A DNA stretch of 64,000 nt, from positions 372,001 through 436,000 of the forward strand of contig CAWGFM010000004.1 of the NCBI GenBank assembly GCA_963821935.1, read 5' to 3'. This DNA is from JAOUEA01 sp963821935 (GTDB lineage Bacteria > Actinomycetota > UBA4738 > HRBIN12). This document shows positions 1 to 8,643 of the stretch, piece after piece. The first letter of the stretch is position 1; each line of letters begins with the position of its first letter. The translations under genes were made by a program, and so were the position numbers. The notes below the pieces were generated by a model. It ran no database searches and was not told the origin of the DNA. It saw only the letters and a program-made list of their open reading frames with translations.

Positions 1-2360
1 CCGTCGGCCATGCGGATCGTCAGCGACGCGGGGAACGCGCCCGCGAGCTGATCCCAGTGCTCCTGGATGAACGCCCAGCTGCGCGACCCCAGGTCGCGAT
101 TGAGCGTGCAGTACGCCAACACGAATGGGGCGTTCTGCGTCCGGATCTCTCCTGACAGGCACGCCTGCAGCGTTCGATCGAGCAACGCAGGATCGCGGAA
201 CAAGGGCAGTGCGAACAGGTACCGGAGCTGCTCCTGAGGCGTGGGCGCATCGACGAATCGATGCCAGAACCGCTCGTAGTCCACATCGTCGCCAGTGGCT
301 GCCACCACGTTGACGGCGGCGGCCGCCAGGGCCGGATCCACGGCGACCCCGGCGCTGGCCTCTCCCTCGAACTCACGGGACGCCGCCTCCGCGTTGGGGT
401 CGGCCCCCAACACGCCCAATCCCTGCAACAGCGCGCCACGCAGTGCCCGGGCCAGGTCTGCGTCGTCGTCCCGTGCCTCCCAACCCAAGCGATCGAGTGC
501 CGGAGCCGCGAGGCTCCGCACGAACGCCCGGAACCGCTCTCGCGATTCCCCCTCGACGAATCGGTCGCACCAGCCGAGCCCTTGCAGTAGCACCTGCCAG
601 ACCGCCAGGTCGTCCTCGTCGGTGAAGCCCGCAGCGAACCGCACGAACGACGAGGCGTTGGCGGCCCCCGAGGCCACCGCGGCCCAATGGTCGTCGACCA
701 GCCCGTACCGTTCCAGCGCCGACACCTCGGCGAGCCGATCGGTGAGCCGTTCGAGCAGATCGCCCCCGTAGCTCACCCGTACGAAGCTGCTGGCGCCGGC
801 ATCGACCACGACGGCGGCCGCGGCGTCGTTCAGCGGGACGTGCACGCCGTCGGCGGGCACCAACACCGAGCGTTCGTCCTCACCGAAGGCACGGACGCGG
901 AGTGGAACGTCCCACGTGGTGACGTCGTCCGAACCGTCGGCGAGGAAGCGCTGCTGGTCGATCCTGATCCCGTCGGCGTCAGGGGTGACCGTGAGCAGCG
1001 GGTAGCCGCCCTGCCAGATCCATCCGTCCATGATCCGCCGCACCGGCTCGCCGGTGGCTTCCTCCAGTGCGTCCCACAGGTCGTGGGTCTCGGTGTTGCC
1101 GTAGGCATGGCGCTGCAGATACAGACGGATCCCGTCGCGGAACTTCTCCGGGCCCAGATAGCGGTCGAGCATGCGCAGTGTGGCCGCGCCCTTCTGATAC
1201 GTGAGGACGTCGAACATGCCCGCGGTGTCGTCGGGTGAATGCACCGGGTACTCGATGGCGCGAGTGGAATGGAGTGCATCGACCTCCTTGGCCGCGGTGC
1301 AGTAGCGCGCGAACGATGACCAGCGCTCCCAATCGGGCCGCCACGCGTCGATCGTGAGCAGTGCCATGAACGTGGCGAACGCCTCGTTGAGCCAGATGCC
1401 ATTCCACCACCGCATGGTGACCAGGTTGCCGAACCATTGGTGAGCCAGCTCGTGCGCGACCACGTCGGCGATGTTCTCCAGCTCGGGCTGGGTCGCCAGC
1501 TCGGGGTCCACGAGCAGCAGCGATTCGCGGTATGTGATGCAGCCGGTGTTCTCCATGGCGCCTTGCGCGAAGTCGGGCAGGGCGATCATGTCGACCTTCT
1601 TGTCTGGGTAGGCCAACCCGTAGTACTCGCTGAAGAACCGCATGGAGAACACCGCGGCATCCAGAGCGAAACCCGTGAGGTGGGCCTTGCCGGGCACGTG
1701 GACCACGCGGATCGGCACCCCATCGACCTCGACAGCCTCGGTGATCTCCAGCCGCCCCACCACGAAGGCCACCAGGTAGGTGGACATGCTCATGGTGTCG
1801 GCGAACCGCACCCGGGCCTTGCCCTCGCCGGCGGGTTGGCGGTCGACCTCGGGACCGCACGAGACGGCCGCCAGGCCGTCGGGCACGACCACGGTGATCC
1901 CGAACACCGCCTTGAGGTCGGGCTCGTCCCAGCAGGGGAATGCGCGCCGCGCGTCCGCCGCCTCGAACTGCGTGGTGGCGATCGTGTGCGTCTGCCCGTC
2001 GTCGCCCGTGTAGGTGGAGCGATAGAAGCCGTGCAGCTGGTCGTTCAAGATCCCTCGGAACTCCAGGTGCAGTGTCCACCGGCCGGTGTCGGCCGACGAC
2101 GTCAATCCCAGCTGCGCGCGCTGGGTCTGCTCGTCCATGACCACGTCGTCGACCTCGATGCGATCGCCGTCCTCCCCCACGAGCCACCCCCGATCGATCT
2201 GCAGTTCGAGGGCGTTCAGGACGATCGACTCCACCGCTTCCTGCACCTCGACGACGACATCGACCTGCCCCACGAACGTGGCGGCCTCGAGGTCGGGTTC
2301 GATCGTGAGGTCGTACCGGGACGGCACGACGGTGCGCGGGAGTCGGTAGCGGTCCTGCAT
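1..2360 (-). CDS. pepN: Aminopeptidase N, M1 family (3' end cut by window edge)
   Basis: Zinc metallopeptidase that removes N-terminal residues from peptides in the cytoplasm. Read from ATG at 2360 the frame is open to the window edge, about 786 residues; the family is usually 830-880, so only the C-terminus is missing. The M1 signatures are visible: the exopeptidase motif GAMENTG, the zinc site HELAH, and the third zinc ligand Glu in NEAF 18 residues on. The N-terminal beta domain carries the typical RRAFPCWDEPDLKA stretch. It is divergent from the sigma-like gene, with 76 bp between the two starts. The reading is clear although the ORF has no stop inside the window. Confidence 0.95.
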   Translation of the reverse strand, partial: MQDRYRLPRTVVPSRYDLTIEPDLEAATFVGQVDVVVEVQEAVESIVLNALELQIDRGWLVGEDGDRIEVDDVVMDEQTQRAQLGLTSSADTGRWTLHLEFRGILNDQLHGFYRSTYTGDDGQTHTIATTQFEAADARRAFPCWDEPDLKAVFGITVVVPDGLAAVSCGPEVDRQPAGEGKARVRFADTMSMSTYLVAFVVGRLEITEAVEVDGVPIRVVHVPGKAHLTGFALDAAVFSMRFFSEYYGLAYPDKKVDMIALPDFAQGAMENTGCITYRESLLLVDPELATQPELENIADVVAHELAHQWFGNLVTMRWWNGIWLNEAFATFMALLTIDAWRPDWERWSSFARYCTAAKEVDALHSTRAIEYPVHSPDDTAGMFDVLTYQKGAATLRMLDRYLGPEKFRDGIRLYLQRHAYGNTETHDLWDALEEATGEPVRRIMDGWIWQGGYPLLTVTPDADGIRIDQQRFLADGSDDVTTWDVPLRVRAFGEDERSVLVPADGVHVPLNDAAAAVVVDAGASSFVRVSYGGDLLERLTDRLAEVSALERYGLVDDHWAAVASGAANASSFVRFAAGFTDEDDLAVWQVLLQGLGWCDRFVEGESRERFRAFVRSLAAPALDRLGWEARDDDADLARALRGALLQGLGVLGADPNAEAASREFEGEASAGVAVDPALAAAAVNVVAATGDDVDYERFWHRFVDAPTPQEQLRYLFALPLFRDPALLDRTLQACLSGEIRTQNAPFVLAYCTLNRDLGSRSWAFIQEHWDQLAGAFPASLTIRMAD

Positions 2361-2436
2361 GGGCGCCGGGGAGCCTACCGCGAGGAGCGAGGACGTGATG
2401 TGATGGTGCGAGTCGACTCCGGAGCGCGCTCGCCCG

Positions 2437-3846
2437 ATGCAACGACCACGCAGCGACGATGCGCCGGTGACCCTGGCGCCAGAGATCGATCCCGCCTCCG
2501 AGTTCGAGGTGTTCTTCGAACTGGAGCACGGGCGACTGCACCATGCGGTGTACATGGCCACCGGGAGCAGGACCGACGCCAACGATCGGGCGCACGAGGC
2601 GTTGCTCCATGCGTGGGAGCGGTGGGAACGGGTCCGCATCATGCATCGACCGTCGCTGTTCGTGATCCGCAGAGCGATGAACCCACTGCGCGCCGTGTTG
2701 TCCGGCCGGTGGGTCGCTCACCGGCGACGCTTTCGCCACGAGCCGACACTCGAGCCGTTCGAGGATGTTCGGCTCGACGACGAGACCCGCAGCATCGTGC
2801 TGGATCTGTCCCGCGACCAGCGATCGTCCTTGTCCCTGGTGAGGAGCCTGGACCTGTCACCCGGCGAGGCGGGGCGGGCCCTCGGCAGGCGCGCGGCCTC
2901 GATCCGCGGCGACGTCGGGACCGCCGAGCGGCTGGTCCGAGATCGACGAGTGGCATCCCCGATATCGGACCTCGATGACGACGATCCGGTGCTCGACCTT
3001 CTCGAGAAGGTCCGGCGGGCGTGCGCCCCAGACCCCGGTGCCTTCGACCGTCATCTCGCGATGCGAGCGCGGGCGGTTCGACGACGACGTGCCTCCACCG
3101 TGGCAGCCGTCGCCGTGGTGACCGCGATCGTGGCGTTGACGGTGGGCCGAGGTTCCCAGCCGGATCCTCCGTCCGGCCCGCCCGGTGTGGTTCCTCCACC
3201 GACCGACCTCGCCGCTCGACACCAGCTCCCTGGCCTGCTGATGGCCGCGTCGGTCGATGTTCCCGGCGGGTGGCGGGTCGATGGCTCCATCTGGGGTTCG
3301 GGCGGGGTCGGGTTCGCCGCGCTCTCGACCGGCCAGCACGACAGCACGGTGAGCGTCGCCGTCTTCGACCTCATCCTGCTGAGCCCGTTCGACCCGGTCA
3401 CCGGCGAGATGGGGGTCCTCACCGCCGACGCACGGACGCGATGGTTCGATCGGTTCGATCGTCGATTCGACCGACGGGTGCGCCCACGACTGGAGGGCGA
3501 GCCTGGCGTCGAGCCGCGGTTCCACGCCTGGCCGCCACTGTCGTGGATCGCGGCCCATGCTCCCGCTCGGGGCGCGATCCACGTCTCCCAGCTCGTGGTC
3601 GACGGACGCGCTGGCTCACTGCTGTCGTTCCGAGGAACGGGGACCGGGACGACGTCGGCCCTGTTCACGTCGTTCGGCCAGGGGTCGGTCGTCATCCGCC
3701 CGGGGGTCCGCTACAGCTTCTGGGCGCCGGCTTCGGATGAGCCCCTGGCAGGAGAGGTGTTGATCGGGATCGCCAGCGCGTCCGGCGCCGACGTGGATGT
3801 CGACGCTTGGCGGGTGATCCGGTCGCTGACGCTCCGAGGCTACTGA
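2437..3846 (+). CDS. ECF sigma-like protein fused to a membrane anchor and extracytoplasmic domain
   Basis: 469 residues. The N-terminal part (about 20-75) looks like a degenerate sigma region 2, with a HEALLHAWERWERV-type helix, and residues 115-165 look like region 4 with a helix-turn-helix (DLSPGEAGRALGRR). An Asp-rich linker follows, then an Arg-rich stop signal and one transmembrane helix at about 220-237 (VAAVAVVTAIVALTV). About 230 residues, beginning with a Pro-rich linker, should then lie outside the membrane; I recognise no family there. This would be a one-component membrane-tethered regulator or a degenerate sigma factor. The only in-frame start after the upstream stop is the ATG used. 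An FDR-rich microrepeat lies near 3445-3480. Confidence 0.7.
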   Translation: MQRPRSDDAPVTLAPEIDPASEFEVFFELEHGRLHHAVYMATGSRTDANDRAHEALLHAWERWERVRIMHRPSLFVIRRAMNPLRAVLSGRWVAHRRRFRHEPTLEPFEDVRLDDETRSIVLDLSRDQRSSLSLVRSLDLSPGEAGRALGRRAASIRGDVGTAERLVRDRRVASPISDLDDDDPVLDLLEKVRRACAPDPGAFDRHLAMRARAVRRRRASTVAAVAVVTAIVALTVGRGSQPDPPSGPPGVVPPPTDLAARHQLPGLLMAASVDVPGGWRVDGSIWGSGGVGFAALSTGQHDSTVSVAVFDLILLSPFDPVTGEMGVLTADARTRWFDRFDRRFDRRVRPRLEGEPGVEPRFHAWPPLSWIAAHAPARGAIHVSQLVVDGRAGSLLSFRGTGTGTTSALFTSFGQGSVVIRPGVRYSFWAPASDEPLAGEVLIGIASASGADVDVDAWRVIRSLTLRGY

Positions 3847-3867
3847 AACGCCGCCGCTCCCGCGCGC

Positions 3868-4794
3868 TCAGTCGTTCACGTAGGTGAGCCAGTCGGGGTA
3901 CTTCGGGTTCTCGCCCTTGGTGGCCGCGAAGAAAGCGGACTGCAGTTCCTTGGTGATCGGACCCCGATGCCCTTCGCCCACCTCTCGGTCGTCCACCTCA
4001 CGGATCGGGGTGAGCTCGGCGGCGGTTCCCGTGAAGAAGCACTCGTCGGCGTTGTAGAGGTCGGTGCGCACCAGGTTGTCCTCGCGCACCTCGTAGCCCA
4101 GGTCGCGCGACAGCGTGATCACCGTCTCGCGGGTGATGCCGTCGAGCGACCCGGCCTGCGTGGGAGGCGTGAGCAGGATCCCCTTGCGCACGACGAAGAT
4201 GTTCTCGCCCGACCCGTCGGTGATGTACCCGTGGTCATTGAGCATGACCGCTTCGTCGTAGCCCGCCTTCAAGCTCTCGACCTTGGCCAGCACGCTGTTG
4301 ATGTACTGGCCCGTGGCCTTGGCGGCTGCCGGCAGCGAGTTCTGGGCATTGCGCCGCCAGCTGCTGACCTTGACCCGCACACCGCGCTCGAGCGCGTCCT
4401 CGCCAAGGTAGGCGCCCCATGGCCACACCGCGATCACGACGTTCACAGGGGCCTCGAGCGGATTCACACCCATCTCGCCGTACCCGCGGAACACCAGCGG
4501 TCGGATGTAGCACGAATCCAGCCCGTTCGCCCGGATCACGTCCCTGGTGCCCTCGGTGAGGGCCTCGGGCGCGAACGGGATGTCGAGGTGATAGAGCTTC
4601 GCGCTGCGGTAGAGGCGCTTGAGATGCTCGTCCAGGTGCCACACGGCGGCGCCACGTACGGTCGAGTACGCCCGGATGCCCTCGAAGACGCCGCTGCCGT
4701 AGTGCAGGGCGTGGCTGAGCACGTGGACCTGGGCGTCCTGCCAGGCCACCAGCTCGCCGTCCATCCAGATCTTCTCGACCTCGGTGATCGGCAC
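3868..4794 (-). CDS. ilvE: Branched-chain amino acid aminotransferase
   Basis: PLP enzyme (fold IV) that interconverts Val, Leu and Ile with their 2-oxo acids, using glutamate/2-oxoglutarate. It is 308 residues, the usual size. The chosen start is GTG at 4794 because a perfect AGGAGG lies 7 nt upstream and the protein then begins VPITEVEKIWMDGELV, as in the family. The PLP lysine lies in PAAAKATGQYINS, and the GSGENIF phosphate-cup motif follows. It converges with the sigma-like gene (21 bp apart) and is divergent from the DUF5709-like gene. Confidence 0.95.
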   Translation of the reverse strand: MPITEVEKIWMDGELVAWQDAQVHVLSHALHYGSGVFEGIRAYSTVRGAAVWHLDEHLKRLYRSAKLYHLDIPFAPEALTEGTRDVIRANGLDSCYIRPLVFRGYGEMGVNPLEAPVNVVIAVWPWGAYLGEDALERGVRVKVSSWRRNAQNSLPAAAKATGQYINSVLAKVESLKAGYDEAVMLNDHGYITDGSGENIFVVRKGILLTPPTQAGSLDGITRETVITLSRDLGYEVREDNLVRTDLYNADECFFTGTAAELTPIREVDDREVGEGHRGPITKELQSAFFAATKGENPKYPDWLTYVND

Positions 4795-4904
4795 CGTTGA
4801 ACCTCCTGGTGTCAGGACGTGGGACGATGACGATCGTCGCCACGACGTGGTGGCCACACAGGATATACGAGCCGCTGAGGCGACCGGGCGACGAGGAGGA
4901 GCAC

Positions 4905-5285
4905 ATGGCGCGAGAGCGCGAGTTGAGCACCGGCGAGGGCCCATCGCCGAACGACGATGACGAGGACTCCGGCGAGGCGATGGAGGACTACATCTCCGAC
5001 ATGGACCGGCCGATGGGCGCCCTCGATCACACGACGGCAGAGGAGCAGCGCGAGGGCGACACGATCGACGAGCGCACGCGCCGCGAGCAGCCTCAGCGGG
5101 AACGGCCGGACACCAGCATCGACCTGGTCGACGACGCCGATGCCGACGGCGCGGACGATGAGGGCTTCATGGTGGGAGACGCCGAGGATCCCGATGGCAT
5201 CGAGGCACCTGAACAGGCCGCCGTGCACGTGGTCGACCATGCACCGGGGGCGGTCGATCACCCCGACGACTACGTGCAGGACTGA
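4905..5285 (+). CDS. DUF5709-like acidic hypothetical protein
   Basis: 126 residues, strongly acidic, with no membrane segment. Start ATG 4905 has GAGGAGG 6 nt upstream; an in-frame upstream extension has none. The core (DRPMGALDHTTAEEQREGDTI) and the C-terminal pattern GIEAPEQAAVHVV resemble the actinobacterial DUF5709 family, whose function is unknown. The call rests on memory of the family pattern. It is convergent with the methyltransferase gene, with 9 bp between stops. The family is largely actinobacterial, which supports the host assignment. Confidence 0.75.
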   Translation: MARERELSTGEGPSPNDDDEDSGEAMEDYISDMDRPMGALDHTTAEEQREGDTIDERTRREQPQRERPDTSIDLVDDADADGADDEGFMVGDAEDPDGIEAPEQAAVHVVDHAPGAVDHPDDYVQD

Positions 5286-5294
5286 CCCGCCAGG

Positions 5295-6074
5295 TCAGGC
5301 CAGCCGGTAGCACGCGAACCGCCACTCGTAGGTCTCGCGAGGCACGTCGGCGAGCGGGCCCAGCTGCCCCTCGGCCCAACGGCGGGCCTCGACGGCGGCC
5401 CGATCACGCAGGTCTTCGTCGGCGACGGCCCAGGTCCAGGAGTACATGTTGTTCTCGATCCCGCGGACGAACGTCTCGATGTCGTCCCGCGCGCGTTCGT
5501 GCTGGACGATGTCGGGCAGCTTGCTGCCGCCCAGAGCCGCCACCTCGGCGTCGAGCTCGTCCCAGCCGTCCCATGTCAGGCCCACGGGTACTGCCGGGAC
5601 ACCGGTCACCTCCGCGAACCGCGTCTGGATCTCGGACCGGATACCGCCGTAGGAACCCAGGATCGCCAGGAACGGAGCTCGCGGACCGGCGACGCGCCCG
5701 ATCTCCCTGACCGCGGCGCGCCAGTCGGGGATCAAGTGGAGCACCCACCGCAGATAGACGCCGCCGAAGACGGAATCCGAGAACGGCATCCGGGTCGCAT
5801 CGCCCTCGACCAAGGGGAAGGGCGTCAGGCCGCCCGCGTTCGCTCTCAGTCTGTCGAGCATCGGTCGTGACAGGTCGATGCCGGTGAGCGGCACCGCGCG
5901 CTCATGCAGCGGCAGCGCCACCTGTCCGGTTCCGACCCCTACTTCCAGGATGCGTCCCTTTCCTTCGAAGGCCTCGACCAGCACGTCGGTCGTTACCCGG
6001 ATCCCCTCGGGCGAGAGCCCACGGGTCGAGTCGTAGTACTCCGCGGCCCGGTCGAAAGGGATCGACGCGGTCAT
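5295..6074 (-). CDS. Class I SAM-dependent methyltransferase (paralog 2)
   Basis: 259 residues. Motif I (ILEVGVGTGQ) at about 40-50, an acidic motif II (GIDLS), and a motif IV-like region (VYLRWVLHLIPDW) define a Rossmann methyltransferase of the UbiE/Methyltransf_11 type. The substrate is unknown. Start ATG 6074 overlaps the stop of the upstream paralog by 4 bp (ATGA), so the two are translationally coupled. By eye the two share the FDRAA.YYD.TR opening, the WVLHLIP block and a WSWTW/YSWTWAV block near the end, so they arose by tandem duplication. It is the last gene of the DmdA-like operon. Confidence 0.85.
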   Translation of the reverse strand: MTASIPFDRAAEYYDSTRGLSPEGIRVTTDVLVEAFEGKGRILEVGVGTGQVALPLHERAVPLTGIDLSRPMLDRLRANAGGLTPFPLVEGDATRMPFSDSVFGGVYLRWVLHLIPDWRAAVREIGRVAGPRAPFLAILGSYGGIRSEIQTRFAEVTGVPAVPVGLTWDGWDELDAEVAALGGSKLPDIVQHERARDDIETFVRGIENNMYSWTWAVADEDLRDRAAVEARRWAEGQLGPLADVPRETYEWRFACYRLA

Positions 6075-6853
6075 GCGCGAGCCCGCTCGTAGATCCGCCA
6101 GTCGTTCGCGACGGCCGGGATCGGCTCGGTCAGGTCGCCGAACCGCTCTGCCGCCCATCTGCGGACCTCGTCGGAGGCCGACGAAAGCTCGTCGTCGGGG
6201 ATGCGCCACGTCCATGACCATTCCTTGGCCGGCACTCCGTCGAGGATCGCAGCGAGCGAGACCTCACGGTCGTCGGTGATACGGATCGTGTCGACCAGAT
6301 CCCACCCGACCGCTCGCATCCCTTCGTCGAGACGCTGGCCGCGTCGGGAAGACCCCAGACCCACCGGCTCCGCCGCCGTCCCCACCTCCTGCACGAACCG
6401 AGCATGCAGCTCGGCGAGGACGCCGGAGAACCCGCCAGGCTCGATCGCGATCACCCCCGCCGGCGCCAGGACGCGGTCGAGCTCACCGAGTACCGCCGTC
6501 CACTCAGGGATCAGATGCAGCACCCAACGGCCGTAGGCGGCGCCGAACGACCCTGCGGGGAAGGGCAACCGAACCGCATCACCTCGAACGAGCGGCACGG
6601 TTGCCTTGCCCTCTTTGCTGCGCAACACGGCCATCATCTCCGCCGACAGGTCGATGCCGACCACGGCCACCCCTCGCTCGGCAAGGGGCAGCGCCAACTG
6701 TCCCGTGCCGACCCCCAGCTCCAAGACCGGAGCGCGGCCATCGATCCGTGCAACCAAGAGATCGATGATCGCGCGCAGGCTTGCCGGGTCCGTTCTCCTG
6801 GTGGCGTCGTAGTAGCCCGCGGCGCGATCGAACGCGATCGAACTCCCGCTCAC
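6071..6853 (-). CDS. Class I SAM-dependent methyltransferase (paralog 1)
   Basis: 260 residues from GTG 6853, 10 bp after the stop of the upstream DmdA-like gene. It carries motif I (VLELGVGTGQ), GIDLS, and YGRWVLHLIPEW. The opening FDRAAGYYDATRRT is the same as in its neighbour. No membrane segment, so cytoplasmic. The substrate cannot be told from sequence. Its place directly behind two tetrahydrofolate-type methyl acceptors suggests a role in the same methyl-transfer pathway, but that is inference. The ribosome site is weak; coupling to the upstream stop may drive translation. Confidence 0.85.
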   Translation of the reverse strand: MSGSSIAFDRAAGYYDATRRTDPASLRAIIDLLVARIDGRAPVLELGVGTGQLALPLAERGVAVVGIDLSAEMMAVLRSKEGKATVPLVRGDAVRLPFPAGSFGAAYGRWVLHLIPEWTAVLGELDRVLAPAGVIAIEPGGFSGVLAELHARFVQEVGTAAEPVGLGSSRRGQRLDEGMRAVGWDLVDTIRITDDREVSLAAILDGVPAKEWSWTWRIPDDELSSASDEVRRWAAERFGDLTEPIPAVANDWRIYERARA

Positions 6854-6863
6854 GTCTCGACGG

Positions 6864-8021
6864 TCACGAGACCGGGATCCGCTTCTCGGCGTCGACGAAC
6901 GGGAGCGACGCCACGACCGTGGGGCGGACGCCCGCGGTCGAAACGACCTCCAGGTCGGTGCCCGCAGCCAAGTGCGAGGACGGGACCCACGCGTATCCGA
7001 CGTTGCGTTCCAGGCGCGGCGACCACGCACCCGCCGTCACCCTGCCGATCTGCCCACCGCCCGGCTCGTGCACGGGCCAGAAGTCGTTCAAGGCTCCCTC
7101 GTCGGTCATCGGATCGCCACCGATGTCGATGCCCACGAGCTTGCGGTCGACCCCCGTCTCAGCGAGGCGGGCCAAGGCTTCCCGTCCGAGGAAGTCGTTG
7201 GGCTGATCGTGCTCCACGAACTTCTCGAGCCCGCTGATGTGCAGCGGCGTGTCGGAGGTGCGCATGTCCGAGCCGTAGTTGAAGATGCCGGCCTCGATGC
7301 GCCGTGCCTCGCTGGGGGCGATCACCCGTATGCCGTACGGCTCCCCCGCCGCGAAGACGGCCTCGAACAGCTGATCGCCCCGGGCAGAGTCCTGACCGTA
7401 GATCTCATAGCCCACCTCCCCGGTCCATCCGGTGCGGGAGATGATCACGGGGATGCCCTCGATCTCGGCTTCGGCGCACCAGTAGTACCGCAGGTCCGCG
7501 ACCGCATCGCCGAGCAGATCGCGGATCACGTCCTTGGACCGGGGCCCCTGCACCTGCATGGGAGCCACGTCGGCTTCCTCGATCTCCACGTCGAACCCAC
7601 GACCCGCCGCCACGCCCGCCACGTACAGCAACGCGTCGGAATCGGCCAGGGCCAGCCAGAAGCGATCTTCGGCCAACCGCAGCAGCACCGGGTCGTTCAC
7701 GATGCCGCCCCATGCGGTCGTGAGCAGCACGTACCGCGCCTGCATCACACCGACCTTCGTGAGGTCACGGCACGTGATGAGGTTCGTGAGCTCGAAGGCG
7801 TCCCGACCACGGATCTCGACGCACCGCTCGACGCTGACATCCCACAACGTCACGTCGTGCAGCAGCGCGTTGTACTCGGTGACCGGATCGTCGTACATGG
7901 TCGGCAGCAGCATGTGGTTGTACAGACCCCAGCTCTTGCATCCGTGCCGCTTCGTCGCTTCGAAGTAGGGCGACTTGCGGTACCACGGCTGCACGTAGAA
8001 CGTGAACGTCTCCGATGCCAT
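6864..8021 (-). CDS. DmdA/GcvT-like aminomethyltransferase family protein (copy B)
   Basis: 385 residues of the GcvT fold (folate-binding YgfZ/GcvT/DmdA superfamily). It has the DmdA-type blocks YNHMLLPTMYDD, LWDVSVER, GGIVNDPVLL, ALADSDALLYV, VQGPRSKDVI and SRTGWTGEVGYEIY, then a C-terminal barrel with NVGYAWVP. Such enzymes move a methyl group from a substrate (DMSP, glycine, aromatic ethers) to tetrahydrofolate. The actual substrate is unknown; DMSP demethylase is only one option. Start ATG 8021 has GGAGGAGAG upstream. It lies 70 bp behind algH, with a methyltransferase 10 bp downstream. Confidence 0.85.
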   Translation of the reverse strand: MASETFTFYVQPWYRKSPYFEATKRHGCKSWGLYNHMLLPTMYDDPVTEYNALLHDVTLWDVSVERCVEIRGRDAFELTNLITCRDLTKVGVMQARYVLLTTAWGGIVNDPVLLRLAEDRFWLALADSDALLYVAGVAAGRGFDVEIEEADVAPMQVQGPRSKDVIRDLLGDAVADLRYYWCAEAEIEGIPVIISRTGWTGEVGYEIYGQDSARGDQLFEAVFAAGEPYGIRVIAPSEARRIEAGIFNYGSDMRTSDTPLHISGLEKFVEHDQPNDFLGREALARLAETGVDRKLVGIDIGGDPMTDEGALNDFWPVHEPGGGQIGRVTAGAWSPRLERNVGYAWVPSSHLAAGTDLEVVSTAGVRPTVVASLPFVDAEKRIPVS

Positions 8022-8091
8022 CGACTGCTCTCCTCCCGATCCGTACGCGGTGCGCGCTCGCGGGACGATAGCCCGAGCGACCCGGCACCGA

Positions 8092-8634
8092 CTAGTTCAT
8101 GGCCGGGTCGTCGGGCATCAACCGGAGCATGTCGAAGGCTTGACCCTTGCGGCGCAGGACGTCGTTCCACAGGCGTTCGGGCTCCCGGTGGAAGACATCA
8201 TCGGGCTGGGCCGGTTCCAGCACCCAGGAATCCTGGTCCAGCTCGGCCTCGAGCTGGCCCCCGGTCCAGCCCGCGTAGCCCGCGAACACACGGGCTCGCC
8301 GGATCGCGGTCAGGTCGTCCTCGTCGGTCTCCGGCGGCAGGAACCCGATCGAGCCCATCGCCAGGAGCTGGGCGCGTGAGGGGTCCGAGAAATCGGCGAC
8401 GACGACCACCGAGTCCGCCTGCACCGGTCCGCCGGAGAACAGTGGCTCGTCGGCATCGACCAGGTCTCCCAACGGCGGGACAGCTTCACGCACCGTGATC
8501 CCCAAGCTGCGGTTGAGCACCACACCGACTGCGCCGTCCTCATCGTGATGGCCGATCAGGATCACCGATCGTCGGAAGTTCGGGTCGAACAGGCCAGCGT
8601 TGGCGATCAGCAGCTTCCCGGTCAACGGTTCCAC
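8092..8634 (-). CDS. YqgE/AlgH family protein (UPF0301)
   Basis: 180 residues from GTG 8634. The typical opening (GKLLIANAGLFDPNFRRSVILIGHHDEDGAVGVVLNR) and the internal GGPVQ and GYAGWTGGQLEAEL blocks place it in UPF0301/DUF179. The biochemical role of the family is not settled; the name comes from an alginate regulator in Pseudomonas. Here it sits 9 bp behind one DmdA-like gene and 70 bp ahead of the other, so it is probably co-transcribed with them. The length is normal for the family. Confidence 0.9.
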   Translation of the reverse strand: MEPLTGKLLIANAGLFDPNFRRSVILIGHHDEDGAVGVVLNRSLGITVREAVPPLGDLVDADEPLFSGGPVQADSVVVVADFSDPSRAQLLAMGSIGFLPPETDEDDLTAIRRARVFAGYAGWTGGQLEAELDQDSWVLEPAQPDDVFHREPERLWNDVLRRKGQAFDMLRLMPDDPAMN

Positions 8635-8643
8635 GAGGTGAGG

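Noticed and set aside
979..2739. A 586-codon minus-strand frame across pepN
   Set aside because: The true pepN frame is a different one, open to the window edge and carrying GAMEN and HELAH; this frame has no motifs.
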